The position numbers and the translations under genes were made by a program. A DNA stretch of 64,000 nucleotides, taken from assembly GCA_964557975.1 (NCBI GenBank), contig CAZLCG010000005.1, positions 10,787 through 74,786 on the forward strand, read 5' to 3'. Below the pieces are notes generated by a model. That model saw nothing but the letters and a program-made list of their open reading frames with translations, was not told the DNA's origin and ran no database searches. Shown here one piece after another: positions 15,816-24,800 of the stretch. The number at the start of each line of letters is the position of its first letter. Within the stretch, counting starts at the first letter, position 1. This stretch comes from Fimenecus sp964557975 (GTDB taxonomy: Bacteria > Bacillota > Clostridia > Oscillospirales > Acutalibacteraceae).

Positions 15816-15879
15816 GACAGCCGACTTGCTTATCCGAAAACGATTTGTTTCGGGGCAAGTTGTATCGGCTGTCTTTTTT
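15816..15879 (+). terminator. Long hairpin terminator upstream of the fructose operon
   Basis: GACAGCCGA (15816-15824) pairs with TCGGCTGTC (15865-15873). Inside, CTTGC pairs with GCAAG and CCGAAA with TTTCGG, then TTTTTT follows. It lies 160 bases after the c-di-GMP gene stop and 60 bases before the putative fruK -35. It therefore most simply terminates the upstream unit. Bases 15655-15815 have no other clear element. Confidence 0.7.
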
Positions 15880-15938
15880 GCTTTCGGCGCAGAATTTATT
15901 TCGATTTTCTGCGGATAAAATAATTGCCGTAACGGCTG

Positions 15939-15966
15939 TTAAAATAATTCAAAAAAATTGTATAAT
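15939..15966 (+). promoter_or_regulatory. Promoter of the fructose PTS operon
   Basis: TATAAT at 15961-15966 with a weak -35 TTAAAA (15939-15944) at 16-base spacing. The fruK start is 55 bases downstream. No FruR-type regulator gene is adjacent, and I could not identify a convincing operator. Confidence 0.55.
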
Positions 15967-16020
15967 ACTATATAAGAACAATTCTCATAAACATAAAAAA
16001 TATGAAAGGAAGGAAGTTAA

Positions 16021-16923
16021 GTGGTTTATACGGTTACGTTTAATCCGGCGGTGGATTACGTTGTAAGAACCGACAGACTTAGGTCGGGGGAGGTAAACCG
16101 CGCCGAGAGCGAGGAAATTTTTTTCGGCGGAAAGGGCGTTAACGTGTCGCTGATGCTTAATAATCTTTCGGTAAAGTCAAGGGCGCTGGGCTTTATTGCC
16201 GGATTTACGGGCAGGGCGATTGAACAGGCTTTGAAAAACGACGGCGTAGAAACCGATTTTATTGAACTTAAAAAAGGCTTTTCACGAATAAATGTTAAAA
16301 TAAAATCAGATAATGAAACTGAGCTTAACGGTCGGGGACCCGAAATCGGCGATCGGGATATTGAGAGGCTGTATGAGAAGCTCGAAAGCCTTGCCGACGG
16401 CGATACGCTTGTGCTTGCGGGGAGCGTGCCCGATACAATGCCAGATAATATCTATGAGGAAATCCTCAAAAGGCTGTCGGGCAGAAATATACGCGCTGCC
16501 GTTGACGCTTCGGGCAGGCTTCTTGTAAATGTTCTTAAATATAAGCCGTTTCTCATAAAGCCCAATAATTTTGAACTCGGAGAAATTTTTTCAAAGAAAT
16601 TCAAAAATAACGGGGAAATAATTGAAGCCGCGGCGCAGCTTCGGGAAATGGGCGCTCAAAATGTGCTTGTTTCAATGGCGGACAGCGGCGCGATACTGAT
16701 TGACAGCAACAAAAAAACGCATATAATCGGCGCGCCGAAAGGAACCGTCGTCAATTCCGTAGGCGCGGGGGATTCGATGGTTGCAGGCTTTATCGCAGGC
16801 GTTATAAAAAACGGCGATTATGATTTTGCGCTAAAGCTCGGCGTCGCGGCAGGGAGCGCAACCGCATTTTCAGCGGGAATTGCCGACAGAAAAACAGTTG
16901 ACAGGGTATTTCACAGTATCTGA
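16021..16923 (+). CDS. fruK: 1-phosphofructokinase
   Basis: A 300-residue PfkB-family sugar kinase that phosphorylates fructose 1-phosphate to fructose 1,6-bisphosphate. The family features are TFNPAVDYVV at the start, FFGGKGVNVSLML (substrate loop), LVLAGSVPDTMP, and NSVGAGDSMVAGFIAG with the catalytic Asp near the C-terminus. The start is GTG with GGAAGGAAG upstream. It is first in an operon with the fructose permease, HPr and enzyme I, which fixes its role in PTS fructose catabolism. Confidence 0.95.
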   Translation: MVYTVTFNPAVDYVVRTDRLRSGEVNRAESEEIFFGGKGVNVSLMLNNLSVKSRALGFIAGFTGRAIEQALKNDGVETDFIELKKGFSRINVKIKSDNETELNGRGPEIGDRDIERLYEKLESLADGDTLVLAGSVPDTMPDNIYEEILKRLSGRNIRAAVDASGRLLVNVLKYKPFLIKPNNFELGEIFSKKFKNNGEIIEAAAQLREMGAQNVLVSMADSGAILIDSNKKTHIIGAPKGTVVNSVGAGDSMVAGFIAGVIKNGDYDFALKLGVAAGSATAFSAGIADRKTVDRVFHSI

Positions 16924-16940
16924 TTAAAGGAAGACGGTAA

Positions 16941-18878
16941 ATGAGAATTGTTGAGTTGCTTAAAAAAGAGAGTATAGAGCTTGGGCTGTCAATAAACAGC
17001 AAGGCGGAGGCCGTTGACAGACTTGTCGCCTTGCAGGTCAAGGGCGGCAACGTAAAAAACGCAGAGGAATTTAAAAAGGGGATTTTGCTTCGTGAAAAAC
17101 ATTCCTCTACGGCAGTCGGTGACGCAATAGCCATTCCGCACGCAAAAAGCAAAGCGGTAAACAGGGCGGGGCTGTCCGCAATTACCGCACCCGACGGCGT
17201 TGACTTTGACGCATTGGATAAAAAACCGTCAAAGCTTCTTTTTATGATTGCCGCGCCCGAGGACGGGGGAGAAACACACCTTGAGGTCCTGTCAAGGCTT
17301 ATGACAATTTTAATGGATGAGAAATTCAGGGATGATTTGCTGAAAGCAAAAAGCGCCGATGAATTTCTTTCGGTTATAGATAAAAAGGAAAGGGGAAAAT
17401 ATCCCGATAAGGCGTTAAATGAAAAACGGGAAATTGACGGTAACTCAAGCGGGTACAGGGTTCTTGCCGTTACCGCGTGTCCTACGGGCATAGCGCACAC
17501 TTATATGGCGGCGGAGGCTCTTGAAAACGCCGGCAAAAAAACAGGATGTCCCCTGAAAGCTGAAACCAACGGCTCGGGCGGCGCGAAGAACGTTTTAACC
17601 CGTGAGGAAATCGCCGAAGCGGAAGGAATAATAATTGCCGCCGACAAAACGGTTGATATGTCGCGCTTTGACGGCAAAAGGCTTATAAGCGTTCCCGTTT
17701 CGGACGGTATCAGGAAGCCCGAGGAGCTTATCGGCAGAATTTTAAGCGGCGACGCGCCGATATATCATTATTCCGGAGACAGAAAAGAGGTTTCGTCGGG
17801 TGAACGGGAAACCTTCGGCAGAGAGCTTTACAAGCATCTTATGAACGGTGTTTCAAATATGCTGCCTTTCGTTGTCGCGGGCGGTATATTTACAGCGATC
17901 GCGTTCCTTGCCGATACTCTTTCGGGCGCTCCGCAGGACGCCGACTTCGGCTCTTACACGGCGTTTGCAAGATTTTTTAAGACAATCGGCGGTTACGCAT
18001 TTAACTTTATGATTCCTGTTCTTGCAGGGTATATAGGCAAAAGCATTGCCGACCGCCCCGGGCTTTTGGTCGGCTTTGTCGGCGGATTTCTCGCAACAAC
18101 GGGTTCTACGTTTTCCAATGCCGAAAGCGGCGTTCCGTCGGGCTTTTTAGGCGCGCTTTTCGCAGGCTTTGTCGGCGGTTATTTAATGCTCGGCATTGAA
18201 AGAATGTGCGGCAGACTGCCGAAATCCCTTGAGGGGGTTAAGCCTGTGCTTATATATCCATTACTCGGATTGGGCGTTATTGCGGTTATTATGTGCGCGG
18301 TAAACCCCGTTATGGGCTTTTTGAATACCGCGCTTACGGAATTTCTTAACTCAATGGGTTCGGGCAGTAAGGTGCTTTTGGGCGGTGTGCTTGGGGCTAT
18401 GATGTCTATTGATATGGGCGGTCCGTTTAACAAGGCGGCGTATGTATTCGGCACGGCGGCTATAGCCTCGGGCGGTTACGATATTATGGCGGCCGTTATG
18501 GTAGGAGGAATGGTGCCTCCGCTTGCCATCGCGCTTTCAACAACATTCTTTAAAAACAGATGGACTGCTCAGGAACGTAAAAACGGTTCGGTAAACTATA
18601 TTATGGGCTTAAGCTTTATAACAGAGGGCGCGATTCCCTACGCCGCTTCAGACCCATTGAGGGTCATACCGTCCTGCGCTTTGGGCGCGGCTGTCGCCGG
18701 CGGACTTTCAATGTTTTTTAACTGCACTCTTATGGCGCCTCACGGAGGGATATTCGTTTTTGCCGTTGTCGGCAATTGGCTTTATTACTTGCTTTCGTTG
18801 GCGGTCGGCTCGGCTGTGGGAATGCTTACCTTATCTTTTTTAAAAAAGAAAGTCCCGCAGGAAGTAAACGAAGCGTAA
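16941..18878 (+). CDS. fruA: PTS fructose permease, EIIABC
   Basis: A 645-residue multidomain phosphotransferase permease that imports fructose as fructose 1-phosphate. Domain order: EIIA (1-150) with AIPHAKS and phospho-His67; EIIB (170-265) with VTACPTGIAHTYMAAEAL and phospho-Cys180; EIIC (290-640), a membrane domain with about nine hydrophobic segments, including MSIDMGGPFNKAAYVFG and the FITEGAIPYAASDP signature of the fructose family. It begins 17 bases after fruK and is followed 12 bases later by ptsH. Confidence 0.96.
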   Translation: MRIVELLKKESIELGLSINSKAEAVDRLVALQVKGGNVKNAEEFKKGILLREKHSSTAVGDAIAIPHAKSKAVNRAGLSAITAPDGVDFDALDKKPSKLLFMIAAPEDGGETHLEVLSRLMTILMDEKFRDDLLKAKSADEFLSVIDKKERGKYPDKALNEKREIDGNSSGYRVLAVTACPTGIAHTYMAAEALENAGKKTGCPLKAETNGSGGAKNVLTREEIAEAEGIIIAADKTVDMSRFDGKRLISVPVSDGIRKPEELIGRILSGDAPIYHYSGDRKEVSSGERETFGRELYKHLMNGVSNMLPFVVAGGIFTAIAFLADTLSGAPQDADFGSYTAFARFFKTIGGYAFNFMIPVLAGYIGKSIADRPGLLVGFVGGFLATTGSTFSNAESGVPSGFLGALFAGFVGGYLMLGIERMCGRLPKSLEGVKPVLIYPLLGLGVIAVIMCAVNPVMGFLNTALTEFLNSMGSGSKVLLGGVLGAMMSIDMGGPFNKAAYVFGTAAIASGGYDIMAAVMVGGMVPPLAIALSTTFFKNRWTAQERKNGSVNYIMGLSFITEGAIPYAASDPLRVIPSCALGAAVAGGLSMFFNCTLMAPHGGIFVFAVVGNWLYYLLSLAVGSAVGMLTLSFLKKKVPQEVNEA

Positions 18879-18890
18879 GGGGGTAAAAAT

Positions 18891-19154
18891 ATGGTATCGC
18901 AAAAAACGACCTTAAAGAACGCTCAGGGCTTTCATATGCGCCCTGCAGGTCTGTTCGCGAACACTCTGGGAAAATATAAGTGCGACGTCACGATTAAATA
19001 TAACGGAAACGACGTTAACGCAAAGAGCCTTATGAATATTATTGCCGTCGGGATAAAATGCGGCAGCGAAATTGAAATAATCTGCGACGGTTCAGATGAA
19101 AAAGAGGCGCTCAAAGAGGCGGTTTCCCTTATTGAAAGCGGGCTCGGCGAATGA
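18891..19154 (+). CDS. ptsH: Phosphocarrier protein HPr
   Basis: An 87-residue HPr. His15 in NAQGFHMRPAG is the EI-dependent phosphorylation site. Ser46 in NAKSLMNII is the regulatory HPr kinase site of Firmicutes, so this copy could also work in CcpA-type catabolite control. GGGGG lies upstream of the ATG. The stop overlaps the enzyme I start (ATGA), which suggests coupled translation and roughly equal synthesis. Confidence 0.96.
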   Translation: MVSQKTTLKNAQGFHMRPAGLFANTLGKYKCDVTIKYNGNDVNAKSLMNIIAVGIKCGSEIEIICDGSDEKEALKEAVSLIESGLGE

Positions 19155-20875
19155 TCGAATTTAACGGTATAGGCGTGTCCGACGGCATAGGAATAGGCAA
19201 GGTATGTATAGTCGGCAAACAGACGCTTGAATATGAGAATAGAGAAAACTGCAATCCCGAAGAAGAAGCAAAAAGATATAAAAGCGCTCTGAAGCTGTTC
19301 TGCGAAAATACGGAAAAATCCGCCGAAAGGCTCAAAAAGTCCGTCGGCGAAAAGGAAGCGGAAATCCTTTCGGGTCATATTTCAATGCTCAGAGATCCGT
19401 ATCTGAACGGGGAGATCGAGCGACTTATACGGGACGGGAAATCCGCCGAGACGGCTGTGAGCGTAATTCTTGATATGTTTTATGAAGCGTTTTCGGGCGC
19501 TGAAGATGAGCTTACAAGGCAGAGGGCGGCTGACGTCGGGGACGTTAAATCGGGGATGCTGTCAATCCTGTTGGGCAAAAACAGGTCTTCGCTGACCCGT
19601 TTGCCTGCAAATTCCGTTATTGTCGCAGAGGACTTAACTCCGTCCGAAGCCGCAGGGCTTGATAAAAACAGCGCGGTCGGTATAATAACGGAAACGGGCG
19701 GCAGAACCTCTCACTGCGCGATACTCGCAAGGGCTATGGGTATTCCTGCCGTGATGAGCGCGGAGGGTATTACCGACAAGTTGTCCGACGGGCAGGATAT
19801 TATAGTCGACGGCACATACGGTAAGGCAGTCGTTGCTCCGAGCGAAGCGGAGCTTTCAAAATACCGTGAAAAGCAGGAAAAATATATAAAGACCAAGGCT
19901 GATTTGTTAAAATTCAAGGGCAGGGAAACCGTTACGGCGGACAATAAGAAAATAGAGCTTTTTTGTAATATCGGCACGCCTGACGGGGCGGTAACGGCAA
20001 ATGACTGCGGCGGCGAGGGCGTGGGGCTTTTCAGAACGGAGTTCCTTTTTATGGACAGGGAGTCTGCGCCCGACGAGGAGGAACAGTTTGAAGCCTATAA
20101 AAAAGCGGCTCTCATTATGAAAAATAAGCCTGTAATAATAAGAACCCTTGACGTCGGCGGAGATAAAAATATTCCGTATCTTAATCTGAAAAAAGAGGAA
20201 AACCCGTTTTTAGGCTTTCGCGCTGTAAGGTATTGCCTAAAAAATGCCGACCTTTTTAAAACTCAGCTCAGGGCAATATTAAGGGCGAGCGATTTCGGCG
20301 ACATACGCATTATGCTCCCGCTTGTCACAAGCGTTTCAGAGGTTCGTAAAGTAAAAGACATTGTCAGAGAAATCGGGGCGGATTTAAAGAATAACGGCGT
20401 GACGTTTAACGAAGAAATTAAGCTTGGGGTTATGATTGAAACCCCTGCGGCAAGTCTTATTGCGGATTTGCTTGCGGGAGAGGCGGATTTTTTCAGTATA
20501 GGATCAAATGATTTGACGGGCTACACCTTATCAGCCGACAGGGGAAATTCCGATGTCGCATATATGTGCAATACCCTGCATCCCGCGGTGCTTCGCTCAA
20601 TTAAGAACACAATAGAATGCGCGAACAGGGCGGGGATTCCCGTCGGAATGTGCGGCGAAGCGGCGGCGGACAAAAGGCTCATTCCGCTTTTAATATCCTT
20701 CGGGCTTCGGGAATTCAGCGTGTCGCCCTCGGAGTTTCTGTCGGTAAGGAAAGAGATCGCGCAGTGGTCAAAGCCGCTTGCGGATGAAATCGCAAATGAC
20801 GTTATGTCAATGAACACGGCGGAGGAAATTGAGAAATATTTTGCCTGTCTGCAATCGGGCGCGTGTTCCGTTTAA
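19151..20875 (+). CDS. ptsI: PTS enzyme I (phosphoenolpyruvate-protein phosphotransferase)
   Basis: A 574-residue enzyme I, normal length. It autophosphorylates with PEP and passes phosphate to HPr. The active-site region is GGRTSHCAILARAMGIPAV with His188. PEP-binding motifs in the C-terminal barrel are GVGLFRTEFLFMD, RTLDVGGDKN and GMCGEAAAD with the catalytic Cys. It is the last gene of the fructose operon and directly followed by a terminator. Having EI and HPr inside a sugar-specific operon suggests these are the general or only PTS energy-coupling proteins nearby (inference). Confidence 0.96.
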   Translation: MIEFNGIGVSDGIGIGKVCIVGKQTLEYENRENCNPEEEAKRYKSALKLFCENTEKSAERLKKSVGEKEAEILSGHISMLRDPYLNGEIERLIRDGKSAETAVSVILDMFYEAFSGAEDELTRQRAADVGDVKSGMLSILLGKNRSSLTRLPANSVIVAEDLTPSEAAGLDKNSAVGIITETGGRTSHCAILARAMGIPAVMSAEGITDKLSDGQDIIVDGTYGKAVVAPSEAELSKYREKQEKYIKTKADLLKFKGRETVTADNKKIELFCNIGTPDGAVTANDCGGEGVGLFRTEFLFMDRESAPDEEEQFEAYKKAALIMKNKPVIIRTLDVGGDKNIPYLNLKKEENPFLGFRAVRYCLKNADLFKTQLRAILRASDFGDIRIMLPLVTSVSEVRKVKDIVREIGADLKNNGVTFNEEIKLGVMIETPAASLIADLLAGEADFFSIGSNDLTGYTLSADRGNSDVAYMCNTLHPAVLRSIKNTIECANRAGIPVGMCGEAAADKRLIPLLISFGLREFSVSPSEFLSVRKEIAQWSKPLADEIANDVMSMNTAEEIEKYFACLQSGACSV

Positions 20876-20881
20876 TATTTT

Positions 20882-20916
20882 ACAGTGGTAAAGCCTTATA
20901 AAGGTTTACCGCTGTT
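20882..20916 (+). terminator. Terminator after ptsI
   Basis: ACAGTGGTAAA (20882 on) pairs with TTTACCGCTGT, with one G-U-type mismatch, around a short loop, then TTTTG. The stem begins six bases after the stop codon. Confidence 0.75.
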
Positions 20917-20940
20917 TTGTCTGTGTTACACACAATAATA

Positions 20941-20981
20941 AACCTCCTTTGGTACGAAGAAAACGCCAAAAGAGGTTTTTG
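20941..20981 (+). terminator. Second terminator-like hairpin
   Basis: AACCTCCTTTGG (20941-20952) pairs with CCAAAAGAGGTT (20966-20977) with one mismatch and runs into TTTTTG. It may be a back-up terminator. The following stretch to 21165 has no gene I can support. It contains three copies of ACTTTTCAA (21094, 21127, 21160). Confidence 0.5.
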
Positions 20982-21170
20982 TTTTATGTATAAATGTTCC
21001 GACTTATATTTGCAGGCTCTTTCAGCTGCCTGTGGGGTTTCGGAAGAACATAATGTAATAAATCGGGATAGGTTATCTTTTCCCATCTTTTTGACTTTTC
21101 AAATGAATTTAATCACATAAAAAGCAACTTTTCAATATGTTTTTATCGGCATTTTTCTGACTTTTCAATA

Positions 21171-21214
21171 AAAATATGCACCTCCAAAATTTCTGAATTT
21201 CGGGGTGCATATTA
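21171..21214 (-). terminator. Terminator of the kinase remnant
   Basis: ATATGCACC (21174-21182) pairs with GGTGCATAT (21204-21212). On the minus strand the stem is followed by TTTTTATTG. It follows the stop codon of the truncated phosphotransferase gene at 21230 by about 16 bases. Confidence 0.75.
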
Positions 21215-21229
21215 AACCACGGCTGAATT

Positions 21230-21661
21230 TTACTTCAGCATCTGATCAAGAATATCAATATTCGTTTTTGCCAATTCTTCATATTTATCAAGCTTACTGA
21301 AATAATTTATACAGATAATTTGAATCGAATAAATTACATATTTAATTGCTGATTTTTCCGAAGAAGTCAGCGGAGTTATACTTTCATAGCCGTCAATAAC
21401 GGTATTTAATATTTTTCTCCATTCATTCAAACCTACGTCTTTTGAATAAATTTCCGATAGAATTGAGGTTGCCGAATAACAAATGTCAAATATTTTGACA
21501 TTATATTCACTTAAATCAAAATCAAGAAAGCCTTTGAAAACACCGTTATCAAAAATAATATTTGAGGGATTGATGTCCCTATGAATAACTTGCTTTGGTA
21601 ATTTATCATAAAAAAGGATGAACGGCAGGCGTAACGGATGTTGGAAAATAATGACAGATAT
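21230..21661 (-). pseudogene. 5'-truncated aminoglycoside-phosphotransferase family kinase
   Basis: An open frame runs from a stop at 21662-21664 through 143 codons to the stop at 21230. It includes KLPKQVIHRDINPSNIIFD (catalytic loop with the HRD-type Asp) and GFLDFDLSEYNVKIFDICYS (metal-binding Asp), hallmarks of the C-terminal half of APH/homoserine-kinase-type enzymes. There is no start codon with a ribosome site at the front, and the N-terminal lobe (nucleotide-binding, about 150 residues) is absent, so the gene is a remnant. Its terminator is still intact. Confidence 0.7.
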
Positions 21662-21708
21662 TTAAGATGCATCGGAATAAAAAATGAACCGTTTGTAAAT
21701 TTATAGCT

Positions 21709-21738
21709 TTGTTTTACAAGAAATTGTTGATTTATAAT
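21709..21738 (+). promoter_or_regulatory. Putative promoter of the giant surface protein gene
   Basis: TTGTTT (21709-21714), 18-base spacer, TATAAT (21733-21738), about 65 bases before the start codon. Weak -35, good -10. Confidence 0.5.
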
Positions 21739-21802
21739 AAAATTTTTAGTAAAATTAAAATAATGCTGTAACTAAAAATAACGGCAAAACGGAGATGATT
21801 TT

Positions 21803-24800
21803 GTGAAAACCACAGTAAAGAAACTAAGCAGCGTTTTTCTTTCGGTTTTGATGATTATTACGGCGGTTATGCCCGCATTTAACGTATTTGCGGCAAACCC
21901 GACAATAACAATTACCGACGAAAACGGAGAGGAAATTACCGAGACGGTCGAGGTTCAGGAGTACCGCTCCGTTCAGCTTTATTATGTAACCTCAGAGGAC
22001 ATGCCCGAGGGCGCGTATGTCGGGTGGGAAAGCAATCTGCCCCTGCTCGCCGACGTCGACGATACGGGCAAGGTTACGGGCTACGACTACTCAAAGGCGG
22101 CTATAATTCAGCTTTGGCTTGACGAGGAGGTACGCACCATACCGCTTGTCGGCGAGAGCATGGCTGAAGCCATTGAAAGCGCCATCGAAAGCAGCGGCTA
22201 TGACCTCGAAACCGTCAACACCGACGTGCTTGTCGCTCTTGTAAGAGGAATTGCGGGCGACACGATTGCGGACAGCTTACAGAATTACCTCGATAATATG
22301 AATGTCGAGGTTACCGCTACGCTTTACGACGCGGACGGCACTGTCCTTAATACCGATACCGTGGATATTCTTGTAACGCAGAGCCTTGCCGGCTCCGTTA
22401 TGCCCACGGGCGTGCATATCACAAATAAAAAGTCTGTACCGACGACGGTGGCCGTAGGCACGACTGTTCAGCTTTACGGCGCGGTTACGCCCGTAAGGCT
22501 CGGTCAGGACGTAAAATGGACAATGGGAAGCTCCGCGCTCGATACAAGCTCTTCAAAATACGCTTCGGTTTCCTCCGACGGACTTGTAACCTTTACCGCG
22601 GCGGGCAAAGCTACGGTCAGAGTTAATCCCGAAAGCACTCTTTATGCGGCTTTTTCTGACACAATTACATTTACAATAGTCGAAGCCTCCGAGCTTCCCG
22701 TTGAGGATTTCTCAATTGTCGGAACGACCGAGGTTTACGAGGGCGAAACCACACAGCTCGCTATTGACGAGCTTAATCCCGCAGGCGCGTATACGGGCGA
22801 CCTTGTTTGGTCAAGCTCGGATACGACAGTCGCCGTAGTTGATGAAAACGGCATTGTAACGGGACTTGACGGCGGCAGCGGCGTTTTGGAATATTCAAAA
22901 ACGGTTACGATCACCGCGACGGTCGGCTCTGTTTCAAGGAGCGTTGAGGTAACGGTTAAACGCCCGTTAACCTCGGCTACGATCTCGGGCGTGGAAATAA
23001 ACGGCGAGACGGCAATTCCGAACGACGGTTCTTCGGAATATACGGCGACGGTTTACCCCGCAAGATTTAATACAAACAGCTCGGTACTTAGGGAATGGGG
23101 CCTTTTGGATACCGACGGTACATATATTTGGGCTGCGTCAGATACTCCTGCCGAAACCTCGCTCGCGGCTATAACGTCCGAAGGCGTTTTAACGCCCAAG
23201 TCAAGCGGCGTGATAACCATAGCGGTAAGGGCAACCTACAACGGCACCTCCGTTATAGGAACGATGCAGATAACCTCGGGCACGGCGATTACCGACTTTA
23301 CCATTTCGGGAAGCTCAAGCGTTACCGAAAACTCAACAACAGAGCTTTCAATTACCGCGATAACACCCGAAGACTATGACGAAGCCCTGCTTTCCGCCGT
23401 TAAATGGTCGTCGGCGGACAGCTCTGTCGCGTCGGTCGAGGGCAACGGCGATAAATGTGTTGTAAAGGGTCTTGACGCGGGCGGCTACGGCAGCTTCAAC
23501 TCACAGGCAACAACTATATACGCAACCGTCGGCGGCGTTACAAAGGAGTTTACAATCACCGTCAAGGGCGCTTTTATAAACTATGTTACAAGCGCTTCGA
23601 TAGAGGGCTTTGACAGTGTAATTAAGGACTTCCCCGTTCAGTATACGGCAAAATTCACCCCCGCAAGACTGGATATAACCGCGACACTTTGGGGTCTGCC
23701 TGCCGACGACGGCACCGCGCCGTGGACGGCGTCAAACACGCTGAGCAGTTCAAACAATATGCAGAACAGTATAGCGTCGGTTGACGACAGCGGGCTGGTA
23801 ACGGGGCTTTCGGCAGGAACCACCACTCTTCATCTGTTCGGCAGAAGACTCCTTACATCGTACAGCGAAACCGAAAAGGAAATAAATGTCGTTGAGCTTG
23901 AGCCTAAGAGCATTACCATAACATCACCGACAAAGACCGATTATGTTGAGGGCGATACCGAGCTTGACCTTACGGGTCTCAAGGTCGAGCTTACCTATGA
24001 CCGCGCCGACATCGAACAGTATTACGGTGATACAAGCGAGCTTTATACGGACGATCAGCTCAAGGTCGAGATAGACGATTACACCGTAAGCGAGATTAAC
24101 CAAGCCGTCCTTGACAGCGAGCAGTATATAATAGTTTCGGTTACAAGGGCGGGTAAGGTATACAGAGGCGTTTTCTCGATTACGCTTGCCTCAAAGGAGC
24201 TTACGGGTATTGAAATCATCTCAACGCCGCAGTACAAGTATATTGAAGGCGTTGAGGCTATCGATGTTTCGGGGCTTACCGTTAGGGCGGATTACAGCAA
24301 CGCGGAATCCGAAATAATAACCGATTATACGGTTGACGTCTCCGCGTTTGACCCGCAGTTGTTTAATGTTGAGCAGACTGTAACCGTAACCTATACCCAT
24401 GCGGGCAGAAGCGCCGAGGCTGTATTCCCCGTAATAGTTTACGGTATTCCCGTGGTTTCGGTGGACGCGGGCGAATATACCGGCGGCTGGTCAAGCGGGG
24501 ATGTAACTCTTACGCTCAGCAGTACAAACGAGCTTGACGGCGTGATATATTATTACAGAACCGATACCGATACCGAGTGGCAGGCTCTTTCGGGCAACAC
24601 CTATACGGTATCTCAAAACTCCGACGAGACATATTATTTTAAGGCAATCAACAGTGAAGACATAGAGAGCGCCGAAACAGACGGCTTTAACGTAAAAAGG
24701 GACGACGTAATTCCCTCGTTTACGCTTGTTGCCGAAAATTCGGAGCTTACAAATCAGTCGTATAACATAAAAATTGACGGCGTTGCCGCAGGCGGTTCGG

